From Alphaproteobacteria bacterium (GTDB lineage Bacteria > Pseudomonadota > Alphaproteobacteria > Caulobacterales > Hyphomonadaceae), in assembly GCA_018969425.1 (NCBI GenBank), contig JAGWYJ010000024.1, positions 1 through 48,080 on the forward strand: a stretch of DNA of 48,080 bases, given 5' to 3'. Of this stretch, positions 35,696 to 44,840 are shown in pieces; position 1 is the first letter of the stretch, and every line of letters starts with the position of its first letter. Both the position numbers and the translations under genes were made by a program. A model generated the notes under the pieces. The model ran no database searches. It saw nothing but the letters and a program-made list of their open reading frames with translations, and had not been told where the DNA came from.

Positions 35696-36230
35696 CGACC
35701 TTGCCTCTCCAATACCAGCTGAAACGTGCCTGAACCTCTCCCAGACAACATACCAGACCGGTTTGGACATCCGCTTTGCTCCGCAAAAGGGTCGTCTCGA
35801 TCTGCCGTTTCGGAGAGGGCCGCCTCGTTGATTTCGGACTCAGGCGAAACGCTGTGCGCCTGAGACAGCCCTTAAGGACGTCGATTGCCGTAGAGTATGA
35901 CGCAGATACGCTGTGACCGCCGAAGCGCCGAACAGCGGTTAGAGATCCGCGCTTCTGCCTCCCGCCGCGGCAACAGCCACAGAGAAAGTTCGTACCTTCG
36001 ACATCAGAGGCGGCACGCTCCACCGGCTGGATCGCGACCCTATGGCGAGCATCCGTTGAACACCGACTTTTTTTGTAGCCGGTCCTTCGACGCAGAAGAT
36101 CGCTGAAATGCCCACTCTCGTTACCATAGTCACAATCATCGTCGCGCTAGGGGACGCCAGCGCGAGCAACGCTTGCCCAGCGCCGGCGACGCGGGTCGCG
36201 GTCACATTGCAGCCGCGTCTCGCTTCCGCA
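35696..36230. other. Gene-free stretch after the AbiE pair
   Basis: No gene is supported. A perfect hairpin CTCAGGCG (35839-35846) / CGCCTGAG (35857-35864) with a 10-base loop lies 143 bases after the toxin stop; its distance and lack of T-run make termination doubtful. Several frames of 60-200 codons on both strands here have no family resemblance. Confidence 0.45.
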
Positions 36231-36338
36231 TCAGCCGTCTGATCCGACGCCAAGACCCAGCCGACGGGCGAGATATGTGTAATGCCTCGCCCATCTGTCC
36301 GCGTTGAGCACCGGATCTGAGTCATTGGAATGCCCGCC
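36178..36338 (-). repeat. Intact copy of the duplicated segment (right flank of AbiE)
   Basis: The last codons and downstream bases of the prolyl oligopeptidase gene, duplicated in diverged form at 33584-33738. The two copies face the same way and bracket about 2.4 kb holding the AbiE pair. Confidence 0.7.
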
Positions 36339-38435
36339 GTCAGTCGTCTCATGATAGAGCGCCGGATAACCAAGGCTCTGGAGACGCGCAGCGAATTTTC
36401 GCGCATGTCCGGGATGGACCCGATCGTCATGCGTGTTGGTCGTGATGTAGACCTCCGGATAGGCTTTCCCAGCTTCAAGGGCCTGATAGGCCGAGTAAGT
36501 CGCAATGAAAGCCGCCTCCTCTGGGATCCTCGGATCGCCATATTCCCCGATCCAGGACGCGCCGGGCGGAAGGGCGTGATAGCGCAGCATGTCCACCAGC
36601 GGACTTTCGATGACGGCTCCGCCGATCAGTTCGGGATGCTGCGTCAGCGTCACCGAGGTCAGCACCCCGCCGTTTGAACGCCCATAAACGGCAAGGTGAG
36701 GCGCAGAGGTGATCCCGCGGGCTGCGAGGTCGGCGGCGACGGCGGCAAAATCATCGAAGGCTTTCTGGCGGGCGCCTTTGAGCGCCGCCTGATGCCAGGC
36801 AGGACCGAACTCGCCCCCTCCCCGGATGTTGGCGAGAACGTAGGCCCCGCCCCTTTCAAGCCAGAGCTTGCCGAGTTCAGCCCGATAGGACGGCGGATAG
36901 GATAGCTGGAAACCGCCATATCCGAACATCTGTGTGGGCGTAGCGGCCTTGGGCGGCCCGCCGGGACGCACCACGAAGTAAGGGATTTTTTCGCCGTCAG
37001 ACGACACGGCTTCGAACTGTTCAACCACATGTCCAGAGGCGTCGAACCGGGCGGGCGCCTGTCGGACGACGCGTCCGGCCCCCGTCCTGACGTCGGCGAG
37101 GCTGAGGGTCGGCGGAGTGAGAAAACCTTCATGCGTATAGAACAGACGCCCCGCGCTGCGGCTGGCCGCTCCCAGGTGAACGGAGGCGTTATCCGATGCG
37201 GGCAGAGCCTGCCGGGACCAGATCTCGTCTCCCGCAGCCGGCGCCGTCAGGACGACGGGCGATCCGCGCACATTGTCGTAAAGGCTCACGACAATCCGAC
37301 CGTCGAAGACGGCGACTTCATCAAAGGACTGACGCGGGCCCGGCGCTAAAACGAGGCTGTCGCGGGCAGCCTCCGGCGACAGACCCGAGCGAAGATCCGA
37401 GAGGGGAGCGGCGATCAGCGCGCCAGCCGGAAACGTCCGGCCGCCGGCATTCCAGTCCTGCTCGACGGAGAAGACAAGACGGATCTCCTCGCCCACCTGC
37501 ATCGCATCGCGAACAGAGACGCGCTCCGGCAGATTGAGCCGCACGGGTTCAGCCCCGGAGAGATCCCAGATCTCGCTTCGGAAGGTATCGAGTGGTCGAA
37601 GGGCGAGAACGGCGATGGTCTCCGACCTGTCATTACGATAGACGAGGGGCGAGACGCCGTATCCGCCGTCACCCGCCTCTCCGCGGAACATCTCCCGACC
37701 CGACGCAACCTCTTCGCCGCGTCGCACTTCGCGAATGACGAAGGGATAACCGCTTTCGGTCAGGGTCCCGGCGCCGAAGTCCGAGGCGAGAAGCAGTCGA
37801 TCATCGTCGAGACGCGCCAGCCGATGCTTGGCTTCAGGGAGATGGAACCCTTCGTCACGGAAACTGAGACGGGCCGTATCATACTCCCGGACCACGACCG
37901 CATCCTTACCGCCGTTCGACAGGCTGACGAGGCAGTATCGATCTTCAGGAGGCAGACAGTCTGCGCCCTTGAAGATCCAGTTTGCGCCCTCAGCTTCGGC
38001 CAGGGCGTCAATATCAAGGACCGTGCGCCATTGAGGGGCGCCGCGGAGATAGTCGGCCTCCTTCGCGTGCCTCCAGACACCGCGGACGTGAGAGGCGTCC
38101 TGCCAGAAATTATCGATCCCCGTCCCCCGAAAGGAGGGCTGAGCGATCCGATCCTCGGCGGTCAGAATCGCAAGGGCGTCCGCACGAAGACCCGGATAAC
38201 GCGGATCAGCCTCGAGAACCGCCTTCGTGCGGGCGTTCTGCTCATCAACCCAGGCGGTCGAACGGGGCGAAGAGATGTCTTCAAGCCACAGGAACTCATC
38301 GGCCGCCGCAACCGCCGCTTCGCTGAGGTCGAGAGGTTGCGCAGCTTTACCTGAGGCCGGCGTTTCTGGAGAACACGCGGCAAGAAGGCTCGCTGCAATC
38401 CCCGCCAGCGACAGACCGATCCTCTTCAACCTCAT
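36231..38435 (-). CDS. Prolyl oligopeptidase family serine peptidase (S9A), lipoprotein
   Basis: A 734-residue protein (ATG at 38435 with GGGAG seven bases before; the ATG one codon upstream is also possible). Signal peptide with lipobox SLLAAC. N-terminal FLWLEDISSPRSTAWVDEQNA begins the seven-bladed propeller of S9A peptidases. The C-terminal catalytic domain shows PTQMFGYGGFQLSYPP, IRGGGEFGPAWH, nucleophile YGRSNGGVL, the aspartate loop TNTHDDRVHPGHARKF and the histidine in TTDGGHSNDSD, so the triad is complete. It cleaves peptides after proline or related residues, on the cell envelope. Its 3' end is duplicated near 33.6 kb. The acylase gene is encoded upstream on the same strand (97 bp). 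Confidence 0.92.
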   Translation of the reverse strand: MRLKRIGLSLAGIAASLLAACSPETPASGKAAQPLDLSEAAVAAADEFLWLEDISSPRSTAWVDEQNARTKAVLEADPRYPGLRADALAILTAEDRIAQPSFRGTGIDNFWQDASHVRGVWRHAKEADYLRGAPQWRTVLDIDALAEAEGANWIFKGADCLPPEDRYCLVSLSNGGKDAVVVREYDTARLSFRDEGFHLPEAKHRLARLDDDRLLLASDFGAGTLTESGYPFVIREVRRGEEVASGREMFRGEAGDGGYGVSPLVYRNDRSETIAVLALRPLDTFRSEIWDLSGAEPVRLNLPERVSVRDAMQVGEEIRLVFSVEQDWNAGGRTFPAGALIAAPLSDLRSGLSPEAARDSLVLAPGPRQSFDEVAVFDGRIVVSLYDNVRGSPVVLTAPAAGDEIWSRQALPASDNASVHLGAASRSAGRLFYTHEGFLTPPTLSLADVRTGAGRVVRQAPARFDASGHVVEQFEAVSSDGEKIPYFVVRPGGPPKAATPTQMFGYGGFQLSYPPSYRAELGKLWLERGGAYVLANIRGGGEFGPAWHQAALKGARQKAFDDFAAVAADLAARGITSAPHLAVYGRSNGGVLTSVTLTQHPELIGGAVIESPLVDMLRYHALPPGASWIGEYGDPRIPEEAAFIATYSAYQALEAGKAYPEVYITTNTHDDRVHPGHARKFAARLQSLGYPALYHETTDGGHSNDSDPVLNADRWARHYTYLARRLGLGVGSDG

Positions 38436-38532
38436 CATGAACTCCCGCGAACGCAAACGCCCGGCACCATGGGATGATCACCCCGACAAGACAAGTCCGG
38501 GGCGGACATTCGGCCAGGCGGCGCCGGACCTG

Positions 38533-40722
38533 TCAGCGCCCGCCCCGCCAGAGCGTCTCGCCCGGACGATAAGTCGCCTGGGCGTGAGCGCGGACATCCT
38601 CAGGATAAAACCGGACATCGCGAAGGCGTCCTTCCGCATAGCGCTCGACCTGATCAGTAAAATGGGGCGAGGCCGGATCGCCGCTGACCCCTCCTGCGGT
38701 CACCGCCACCGCACGGACACGGTCCCCGAACTCAACAGCCGCAACGAAGCTGTTGCCGCGGGTTCCATAATACCGCTTGGTTCCGGGATAGGCCCGCGCC
38801 CCGAAGGCGGCGAGCGATCCCCACTGAGACGACGTGAACCCGACGGGAACGCTCGGCGCATCATCCGAAAACCTCGGCTGAATATCCGCTGTCAGGCGCT
38901 GGAAACGATTTATCTCGCCCCAGGGCGTCCGCCAGGATCCAAAGTCCCTCTCAAGACGCGAAACCGCCTCAGCGAATGCGTCAAGCTTGCGGTCCGCAGG
39001 GATCAGCCTGTCCATACCCTCATAGACGCTGATCCCGGCCGCCTCGGATGGAGCGGCGGCTTCCGCCCACAGCCTCTCCCCCCAGAACACGGCAAGTGAA
39101 GTGGGAATGGAGGCAAGACCCCACTGATGATCCCACCCGCGGATCGCCTCGATCGGATCTCTGAGCGCCTCCCGCCTCGGATCATCCCCCGGCAGACGGT
39201 CGAACGTATCAAGGAGCAAGGGGGTGAGGTCAGCGAACGCCGGCAGGTAGGGATCAAAGGCCGCCTCGACCAGGGATGGAAGCGTGAACGGCTGAGCCCC
39301 CTCCAGAAGCCTGAGAGCATGGCGGCCCCGGGGGTTTTCTCCGAAGGTGTCCATATAACGGGGGAAGGCGTCTCGCCGAGGACTGGACGCGCCGGTGACC
39401 GACCAGGGACCGTTATTGGTGTTCTGGACCCAGCCTCCGGCCGGACGGATGGCATGCGGAGTTTCAGACAGGGAGTGGACCCCTCTCCAGTCGGTCGCCG
39501 GATCTGCGCCGTCGACGGGCTTTCGATAATCGAACGCGTCGGATCGCCGGGGAATGAATTGAGGGTGCAGATAGGCGATCGCCCCGTCCGCATCGGCGAA
39601 AACAGTATTGTTGGAGGAGTTGGCGGCCAGGCGCGACACTTTGAGGAAGGCGTCGAGATTGGGGGCCTTGGTTCTGAGGAAGGACTGGCTGAGCGCCTCA
39701 ATCGGACGAACCATAAGGGAGGTGCTGACCCATTCGCCGTTCAGCCGCTTCACGATCGGGCCATGATGCGTGCGGAACGCCTGGAACGCGCGGTAGCCGA
39801 GTTCGCCGCTCTCCTGGCGATAGGCGATCGTGATCGGCTTAACCGCAACCGGACGCAGGGCGCTTCCATAACGATAGACGAGCTTGCCTCCCCGTTCGCG
39901 AACCGTCTCGACAAACTCGTCAACGACGTCGACCCCGCTTGAGGTGTGCATCCATCCCGCCGTGGCGTTGAAGCCCTGATAGATGAAAAACTGCCCCCAG
40001 GTCGCCGCGCCATAGGCGTTGAGCCCCTCTTCGCTCACCACCTGCTGCTCGGACCGAAAATAGAAGGAGGTGTGGGGATTGATGAGCAGGAGCGGCTGTC
40101 CGGACCGGCTCATCGAGGGGCCAAGCGCAATACCGTTCGATCCGGTCGGCTCGACGTAGATCTGAGCTGTCTGACGGACCGGGGCCGGTCGTCCCTCGTA
40201 GAACGCCTTCAGCTCTTCTAGGGAGACGTCTTCGATGTTTCCCCCGATCGAACCCTCGGTGAACGACAGCGCCATCCACGGTTCAAACCGCATGATCACC
40301 TTTGGCCTCACCTCGGGATGAACAAGAAGATAGTAGTTGAGACCGTCCGCCCACGCGTTCATCAGGGATTTAAGCCAGGACGGACTGCGCGCGTAGAGGC
40401 GCTTCATGTCGTCGTGATCGAGAAACATCCGGGCGCGCAGATCCTGATAGACGGCGCCCTCACCCTCCGCCTCGGCAAGGCGTCCAAGGGCCGTCAGATA
40501 ATTGGTCTCGATCCGGGGAAAGTCGTCTTCCGCCTGCGCATACATCATGCCGAAGACGGCGTCCGCATCCGTGCCCCCCGAAACATGAGCAATCCCCCAG
40601 TCGTCGCGGACGATCTCGACCCGCGAGGCGATCTGAGTGAGACGCGCCGCCTCCTCTTCAGCAAAGGCAGGCGCTGCACACAGCGCCGCTATCCACAGGA
40701 CCAGGAGCCTGATCATCGTCAT
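38533..40722 (-). CDS. Penicillin acylase family (Ntn) amidohydrolase, exported
   Basis: A 729-residue precursor. The signal peptide ends near APAFA (about 21). Start of mature region VEIVRDDWGIAHVSGGTDADAVFG is the family's conserved A-chain start. The self-cleavage site is GSNGIAL (Ser195 as N-terminal nucleophile after Gly194), which separates an alpha chain of about 170 residues from the beta chain. Beta-chain features: INPHTSFYF, WGQFFIYQGFNATAGWMHTS. Family members cleave beta-lactam side chains, acyl-homoserine lactones or other amides; the substrate is unpredictable. It may work with the S9A peptidase in peptide or amide degradation. An AHL acylase (quorum quenching) role is possible. 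Confidence 0.9.
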   Translation of the reverse strand: MTMIRLLVLWIAALCAAPAFAEEEAARLTQIASRVEIVRDDWGIAHVSGGTDADAVFGMMYAQAEDDFPRIETNYLTALGRLAEAEGEGAVYQDLRARMFLDHDDMKRLYARSPSWLKSLMNAWADGLNYYLLVHPEVRPKVIMRFEPWMALSFTEGSIGGNIEDVSLEELKAFYEGRPAPVRQTAQIYVEPTGSNGIALGPSMSRSGQPLLLINPHTSFYFRSEQQVVSEEGLNAYGAATWGQFFIYQGFNATAGWMHTSSGVDVVDEFVETVRERGGKLVYRYGSALRPVAVKPITIAYRQESGELGYRAFQAFRTHHGPIVKRLNGEWVSTSLMVRPIEALSQSFLRTKAPNLDAFLKVSRLAANSSNNTVFADADGAIAYLHPQFIPRRSDAFDYRKPVDGADPATDWRGVHSLSETPHAIRPAGGWVQNTNNGPWSVTGASSPRRDAFPRYMDTFGENPRGRHALRLLEGAQPFTLPSLVEAAFDPYLPAFADLTPLLLDTFDRLPGDDPRREALRDPIEAIRGWDHQWGLASIPTSLAVFWGERLWAEAAAPSEAAGISVYEGMDRLIPADRKLDAFAEAVSRLERDFGSWRTPWGEINRFQRLTADIQPRFSDDAPSVPVGFTSSQWGSLAAFGARAYPGTKRYYGTRGNSFVAAVEFGDRVRAVAVTAGGVSGDPASPHFTDQVERYAEGRLRDVRFYPEDVRAHAQATYRPGETLWRGGR

Positions 40723-40858
40723 TCGACTTGCTCCGACTTTCAGGTAAGCCGCTGAGAACCCTAGAAAACGTAACGGCCCAGGAACGCGGACACGGCGTCA
40801 AACCCGACCGCACACGACGCTTCCCCAAAGCCGCCGGCTTTGCGCCCGAGGGCGAATG

Positions 40859-41296
40859 TCAGCGACCCGACGCGAGTTTGGTCCATTCCTCTTCAGACAG
40901 GATGCCGTCCTTGTCCCGGTCCATATAGGTCTTGAAGACGAAGGCGTGGTAGCCGAGGAACTCACGCTGGGTCAGGCGCTTGCGCTGTTCCTCATTGTCG
41001 AACGCCTCAAAGCTGCGCTCGGCGTTGCGTTTCGCCTGAGCGTCAAGGGTTTCCTTGAATTCCTTATAAGAGAGCGTCCCATCTCCGTCGGCGTCGAACT
41101 GAACAAGCTTGGGAAGCTGGCGGGTCAGATAATCATTGAGGCTGACCTGACCGTCCTTATCGGCATCAAGATAGGCGAGCACCATCGCGGGAGGAAGTGT
41201 CGAGGGATCCGGCGCCGGCGCAGGCTCCTGGGCCAGAACGGGCGCCCCAACAGACAGACACAGTCCAACGATCGGAATAATCCTGCTTAACCGCAT
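40859..41296 (-). CDS. Exported EF-hand calcium-binding protein
   Basis: A 145-residue protein. ATG at 41296 has AGGAGG nine bases before it; an upstream in-frame ATG is less likely. Signal peptide ending VLAQ (about 23). Three EF-hand loops: DADKDGQVSLND (44-55), DADGDGTLSYKE (68-79) and DRDKDGILSEEE (126-137). Each has the Asp/Asp/Asp pattern needed for calcium. Probably a periplasmic or surface calcium-binding protein; partner unknown. Encoded 136 bp from the acylase start on the same strand. Confidence 0.85.
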   Translation of the reverse strand: MRLSRIIPIVGLCLSVGAPVLAQEPAPAPDPSTLPPAMVLAYLDADKDGQVSLNDYLTRQLPKLVQFDADGDGTLSYKEFKETLDAQAKRNAERSFEAFDNEEQRKRLTQREFLGYHAFVFKTYMDRDKDGILSEEEWTKLASGR

Positions 41297-41596
41297 ATCG
41301 CCCGCCTCCTGATATGATTGCAAACTCGCGAACGATTATCTGCGACAAACCGTGGCGCTGGCAAGACGTGCGGCGCCGGCCTGCAGCCAGCCCGTTATCT
41401 GACGCCTTCTTGCACCTCGTGAAGGGTCGGGGTTCGAGGCGTTCTGAATAAAAAGGGGCGCGACGCCGAAATTCTCCCGTTCAAAATTTATTTGCATGCC
41501 CTGCATCCGATCCCCCATCCTCGAAGCTCTCTCTGTCAGAAGCGGCGTTTAGAGTTGTCCATGGTGTGACGACACTCGCCGTCAAGGAGAGACAGG

Positions 41597-41977
41597 ATGG
41601 ACGTGACCGAAGCCCTCGTGCCGCTGGGATTTTTCGCAATGATTGTCGGGCTTGTCTGGATGAACCTGAACTTCCGCGCAAAAAGGCAGGCTGACGCGCT
41701 GGCGACCGTTCGCTTGGCTATTGAGAAGGGACAGTCGATTGATCCGACGCTTATCGACGCCCTCACCCCCAAGCGAGATCCATTCGCTGAGCTTAAGGTC
41801 GGGGTGGTCATGATCGGAGTGTCGTTCGCCATCCTCATTATGGCCTACTTCATCGGGACGATCGCTGAAGCGGCGCGCGCACCGCTTCTGGGGACCGCAT
41901 CGTTTCCCTTCTTCATCGGCCTCGCGCTGGTGGGCCTGCACCTTCTCCTTCCGAAGGCTGACCGGCCTAAATCGTGA
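41597..41977 (+). CDS. DUF6249-type inner-membrane protein, first gene of sigma-factor operon
   Basis: A 126-residue protein with GGAGAG upstream of the ATG. N-terminal helix ALVPLGFFAMIVGLVWMNLNF, a soluble middle (RQADALATVRLAIEKGQSID, DALTPKRDPF) and two further helices (VGVVMIGVSFAILIMAYFIG, FPFFIGLALVGLHLLL). This arrangement fits DUF6249 proteins, which often precede ECF sigma factors. GTGA overlap with the sigma gene indicates coupled translation. It may sense a membrane signal. Confidence 0.8.
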   Translation: MDVTEALVPLGFFAMIVGLVWMNLNFRAKRQADALATVRLAIEKGQSIDPTLIDALTPKRDPFAELKVGVVMIGVSFAILIMAYFIGTIAEAARAPLLGTASFPFFIGLALVGLHLLLPKADRPKS

Positions 41978-42513
41978 CGGTCCCTCCCGATCAGAGGAGT
42001 GAGGCTGAACTGATCGAGCGCGCGATCGTGGGAGACGATCGCGCGTTCGAAGAGCTGACCCGTCGCCATCATCGCCCGGTCAGAGCGTTCTGCCGTCGCA
42101 TTGCAGGACGAACAGGCGACGGCGACGACATCGCGCAAGCCGCCTTTCTGACCGCATGGAGACGTCGGTCCACTTACGCGGGCGGGGCTTTCAGGTCCTG
42201 GGTATGCGCCATCGCCTGGCGGATATTCCTGAAGCGTCCGCAGATGGAGACGGCTGCAGAGGTCGCCGACGAAGGGACGCTGGCGTCGGACGCCGAACGG
42301 CTTGATCTGATAAGCGCTTTGGCGAGCCTGCGGGCCGAAGAGCGCGCGGCTGTCGCGCTGTGCGTCGGAGAAGGCCTGTCGCACGCAGAGGCCGCCCGGG
42401 TGCTCGATGCGCCCATCGGAACTGTGAAATCCTGGACGCTCAGGGGACGCGCCCGGCTTCAGACCATGCTATCGGATTATGCGCCCGAGTATCGGGGAGG
42501 AGCATCGAGGTGA
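41974..42513 (+). CDS. RNA polymerase ECF-type sigma factor
   Basis: A 179-residue sigma-70 family protein beginning with GTG. Region 2: DDRAFEELTRRHHRPVRAFC with GDGDDIAQAAFLTAWRR (DNA -10 recognition and core binding). Region 4: LSHAEAARVLDAPIGTVKSWTLRGRARLQ (helix-turn-helix for -35). It directs transcription of a small regulon. The genes on either side encode membrane proteins that could control it. No likely autoregulated promoter was recognised. Confidence 0.92.
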   Translation: MTVPPDQRSEAELIERAIVGDDRAFEELTRRHHRPVRAFCRRIAGRTGDGDDIAQAAFLTAWRRRSTYAGGAFRSWVCAIAWRIFLKRPQMETAAEVADEGTLASDAERLDLISALASLRAEERAAVALCVGEGLSHAEAARVLDAPIGTVKSWTLRGRARLQTMLSDYAPEYRGGASR

Positions 42514-42851
42514 CAGACAATCTGGAAAACCTGTTCCGCGAGCAGACGAACGAGATCCCTGATCAGGATTTCTCCGGTCGGATCGCGCGCCTGATCCGCG
42601 CCGAACGCCGGCTTCGGATCATCGTCCTGTTAACCGCCTCTCTTGCGGGAGTGACGGGAGCCGCATTCGGTTGGCTTCTGGGCGGAGAAGCGCTCGCCAG
42701 TCTGACCACATCCCTGATCGCGACCGATGTCGACCTGTGGAGCCTGGCAGCCTCAGGGTCTCCGGAATTCGGCGCAGCTATGCTTCTGATGCTGGGAGCC
42801 GCCGCCCTGAGCCTCGGCTCCGCCGCAGCCCTCCTCGCCCCCTCGGACTGA
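42510..42851 (+). CDS. Small membrane protein, putative anti-sigma factor
   Basis: A 113-residue protein; GTG start with GTGA overlap with the sigma stop and a GGAGG site upstream. The N-terminal cytoplasmic half (DNLENLFREQTNEIPDQDF, FSGRIARLIRAERR) precedes two transmembrane helices (IIVLLTASLAGVTGAAFGWL and MLLMLGAAALSLGSAAALLA). This order, a short cytoplasmic N-domain followed by membrane helices directly after an ECF sigma gene, is the usual setting of anti-sigma factors, but no zinc-binding HxxxCxxC motif is visible. Function inferred from position only. Confidence 0.7.
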   Translation: MTDNLENLFREQTNEIPDQDFSGRIARLIRAERRLRIIVLLTASLAGVTGAAFGWLLGGEALASLTTSLIATDVDLWSLAASGSPEFGAAMLLMLGAAALSLGSAAALLAPSD

Positions 42852-42948
42852 CAGGTCGCGTCCCAACGACACAGTCTCTCCCGGCGCGGCCTTGCCCGGA
42901 GGAGCGAAGTGGGCTTCTCTCGATCCAAACACAAAGGGGAGAGAGACA

Positions 42949-43521
42949 ATGGGATATGCGGTCTTCGCCGCCGGGTGGGCGTTGTTCTTCGGAACTCACC
43001 TGTTTTCCACGTTCAGAGCCCGCGGCGAAGGCGATCTGCCTTCGCGCATGGGCGCTGGCGCCTACAAGGGTCTTTACTCGCTTATCTCTCTGGCCGGCCT
43101 CGCAGGACTGATCTACGGCTATGCGCAGATCAGACCCGACGCTCCTGTTTTCTACGAGCCGCCGGTCTTCGTCCGTCACATCGTCCTTGCGCTGATGCCG
43201 ATCGCCCTTATTCTTCTGGCGGCGGCCTATGCGCCTGCGGGCCATATACGCAAGCTCACACGCCATCCCATGCTGGCCGGGATCAAGCTCTGGGCGTTTG
43301 CTCATGTGTGCGCCAATGGCGACCTCGCCTCACTTCTGCTCTTCGGATCTTTCCTCGCCTACGGCGTGATCGACCGCATCGCGCAGAAGCGTCGTCCGCA
43401 GCCGGAGATATCCCCGAAACTCCTCGGCGATGGAATCGCCGTCGTCGCAGGTCTCATTGCCTTCGGCGCCATCGCGCATGGCCTGCATCCCCATCTGTTC
43501 GGCGTCAGCGTCCTTCCCTGA
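42949..43521 (+). CDS. NnrU family membrane protein
   Basis: A 190-residue protein with about five to six helices; GGGGAGAGAGACA precedes the ATG. Family patterns: ALFFGTHLFSTFRAR, YSLISLAGLAGLIYGY, RHPMLAGIKLWAFAHVCANGDLASLLLFG. NnrU was named for a gene near nitrite/nitric-oxide reductase loci, and related proteins help in heme or isoprenoid-like membrane chemistry. No denitrification gene is near here, so the role is unclear. It is read after the sigma operon with a 97-bp gap. Confidence 0.85.
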   Translation: MGYAVFAAGWALFFGTHLFSTFRARGEGDLPSRMGAGAYKGLYSLISLAGLAGLIYGYAQIRPDAPVFYEPPVFVRHIVLALMPIALILLAAAYAPAGHIRKLTRHPMLAGIKLWAFAHVCANGDLASLLLFGSFLAYGVIDRIAQKRRPQPEISPKLLGDGIAVVAGLIAFGAIAHGLHPHLFGVSVLP

Positions 43522-43588
43522 CGCCGACCCAGACAGGGGGGGCAGGCTCCGAACGGGAGCGCGCAATCCTGAAAATCGGGCTCCCGGC

Positions 43589-43624
43589 CCGTCATGCCCG
43601 CCCCGTCATGCCCGCCCCGTCATG
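43589..43624 (+). repeat. 14-bp tandem repeat, 2.6 copies
   Basis: CCGTCATGCCCGCC occurs twice in direct sequence, followed by CCGTCATG of a third copy, between NnrU and the PHP gene. Possible slippage repeat; it ends 58 bp before the PHP start. Confidence 0.7.
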
Positions 43625-43682
43625 AAGGTGTCATGTCAGATCGGCATGACGTATCTATGCCCGAACCAAGGAGGTGAAACCG

Positions 43683-44840
43683 ATGAGATCTCTTCGCGCC
43701 CTGACAGCGAGCGTCCTTCTGGCCGCACCGGCCTTCGCTCACGAACCCTCTGAGACCACCCGAAAGCTGTCCTTTCCACGCCTGGGCGACGGACGTTACG
43801 TCATGGCGGTCGACCTCCACACGCATTCCGTCTTCTCAGACGGCATGGTCTGGCCCACCATCCGGGTGCAGGAGGCGCAGAAGGACGGCCTGGGAGCTCT
43901 CGCCGTCACCGAACATCTCGAATATCAGCCCAAGAAAGCTGACATTCCCCATCCCGACCGCAACCGCTCCTACGAGCTCGCCCTCGCCGAGGCTCGCCCC
44001 CGTCCGCTTCGCGAACGCGATCCGGAAAAGGATCTCCTGGTCATCCCCGGCGCCGAGGTGACGCGCGGCATGCCGCCAGGACACGTCAACGCGGTCTTCA
44101 TCAAGGACGCCAACAAGCTCATCAAGACCGATGCTCGCGCAGCCTTCGAGGAGGCCAACGCCCAGGGGGCGTTCGTGTTCTGGAACCATCCCTACTGGAC
44201 AGCTCAGACGCCCGATGGCGTCGCCCGCATGACGGATATGCACCGCGACCTTATCCGCGCGGGCCTTCTGCATGGGGTTGAGGTGGCGAACGGACAGGAT
44301 CTCTCGCCCGAGGCGCTCGATATCGCCTTTGAGTACAACCTCACCGTTCTGGGAACCTCAGACGTCCACGGGCTCGTCGACTGGGACTATGACATCGCCA
44401 ATGGGGGCCACCGGACTGCGACCCTCGTGCTGACGCGCGATCTCACCCCGGAAGGGTTCAAGGCGGCGCTGAAGGCGGGAGATACGGTCGCGATCTTCAA
44501 AGGGAGTCTGGTGGGACGCCCCCAACATGTCGAAGCGGTCGTAAAAGGAAACCTCTCCCTGAACGTCGGCGTCCCGCCGGCGGGAGTGAAGATGACCCCG
44601 GTCACCTTCCGCAACACCGCGCCGATCGATTTCATTCTCGAGCTCCAGGGACCCGAAAGTTTTTATGATGCCGGACGGCTCATCACGGTTCCCGCTCATG
44701 GCGAGTTCACCGCCCAGGTCCGCAATACGCCCAATCCGTCAGCCGTGGGTCTCACCTTCGTGGTGATGAACACGCAGGTCGGACGCGACACCGCCCTCAC
44801 TGTTCGCTATGGCGCAGCACCGGCGGGTGCCGGCCGATAA
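43683..44840 (+). CDS. Exported PHP-domain metal-dependent phosphoesterase-like protein
   Basis: A 385-residue protein. Start at 43683 follows AAGGAGG. Signal peptide cut near AFA-HEP (about 19). PHP motifs: DLHTHSVFSDG (44-54), VTEHLEYQ, PGAEVTRGMPPGHVNAVF, FWNHPYWT, GTSDVHGLVDWD. These His/Asp residues coordinate two or three metals. The C-terminal part (about 285-385) is a beta-rich domain without recognised family. Periplasmic PHP proteins hydrolyse phosphate esters or related substrates; the substrate is unknown. Confidence 0.85.
   Translation: MRSLRALTASVLLAAPAFAHEPSETTRKLSFPRLGDGRYVMAVDLHTHSVFSDGMVWPTIRVQEAQKDGLGALAVTEHLEYQPKKADIPHPDRNRSYELALAEARPRPLRERDPEKDLLVIPGAEVTRGMPPGHVNAVFIKDANKLIKTDARAAFEEANAQGAFVFWNHPYWTAQTPDGVARMTDMHRDLIRAGLLHGVEVANGQDLSPEALDIAFEYNLTVLGTSDVHGLVDWDYDIANGGHRTATLVLTRDLTPEGFKAALKAGDTVAIFKGSLVGRPQHVEAVVKGNLSLNVGVPPAGVKMTPVTFRNTAPIDFILELQGPESFYDAGRLITVPAHGEFTAQVRNTPNPSAVGLTFVVMNTQVGRDTALTVRYGAAPAGAGR

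Noticed and set aside
35839-35864. CTCAGGCG/CGCCTGAG hairpin as terminator of the AbiE operon
   Set aside because: It is 143 bases beyond the toxin stop with no T-run; kept only as a noted structure.
36108-36233. Small frame beginning MPTLVTIVTIIVALG with a signal-peptide-like start
   Set aside because: Lacks a ribosome site and overlaps the 3' end of the peptidase gene and the duplicated segment.
43589-43624. Tandem CCGTCATGCCCGCC units as a CRISPR-like array
   Set aside because: Units are directly adjacent without spacers and only 2.6 copies are present.
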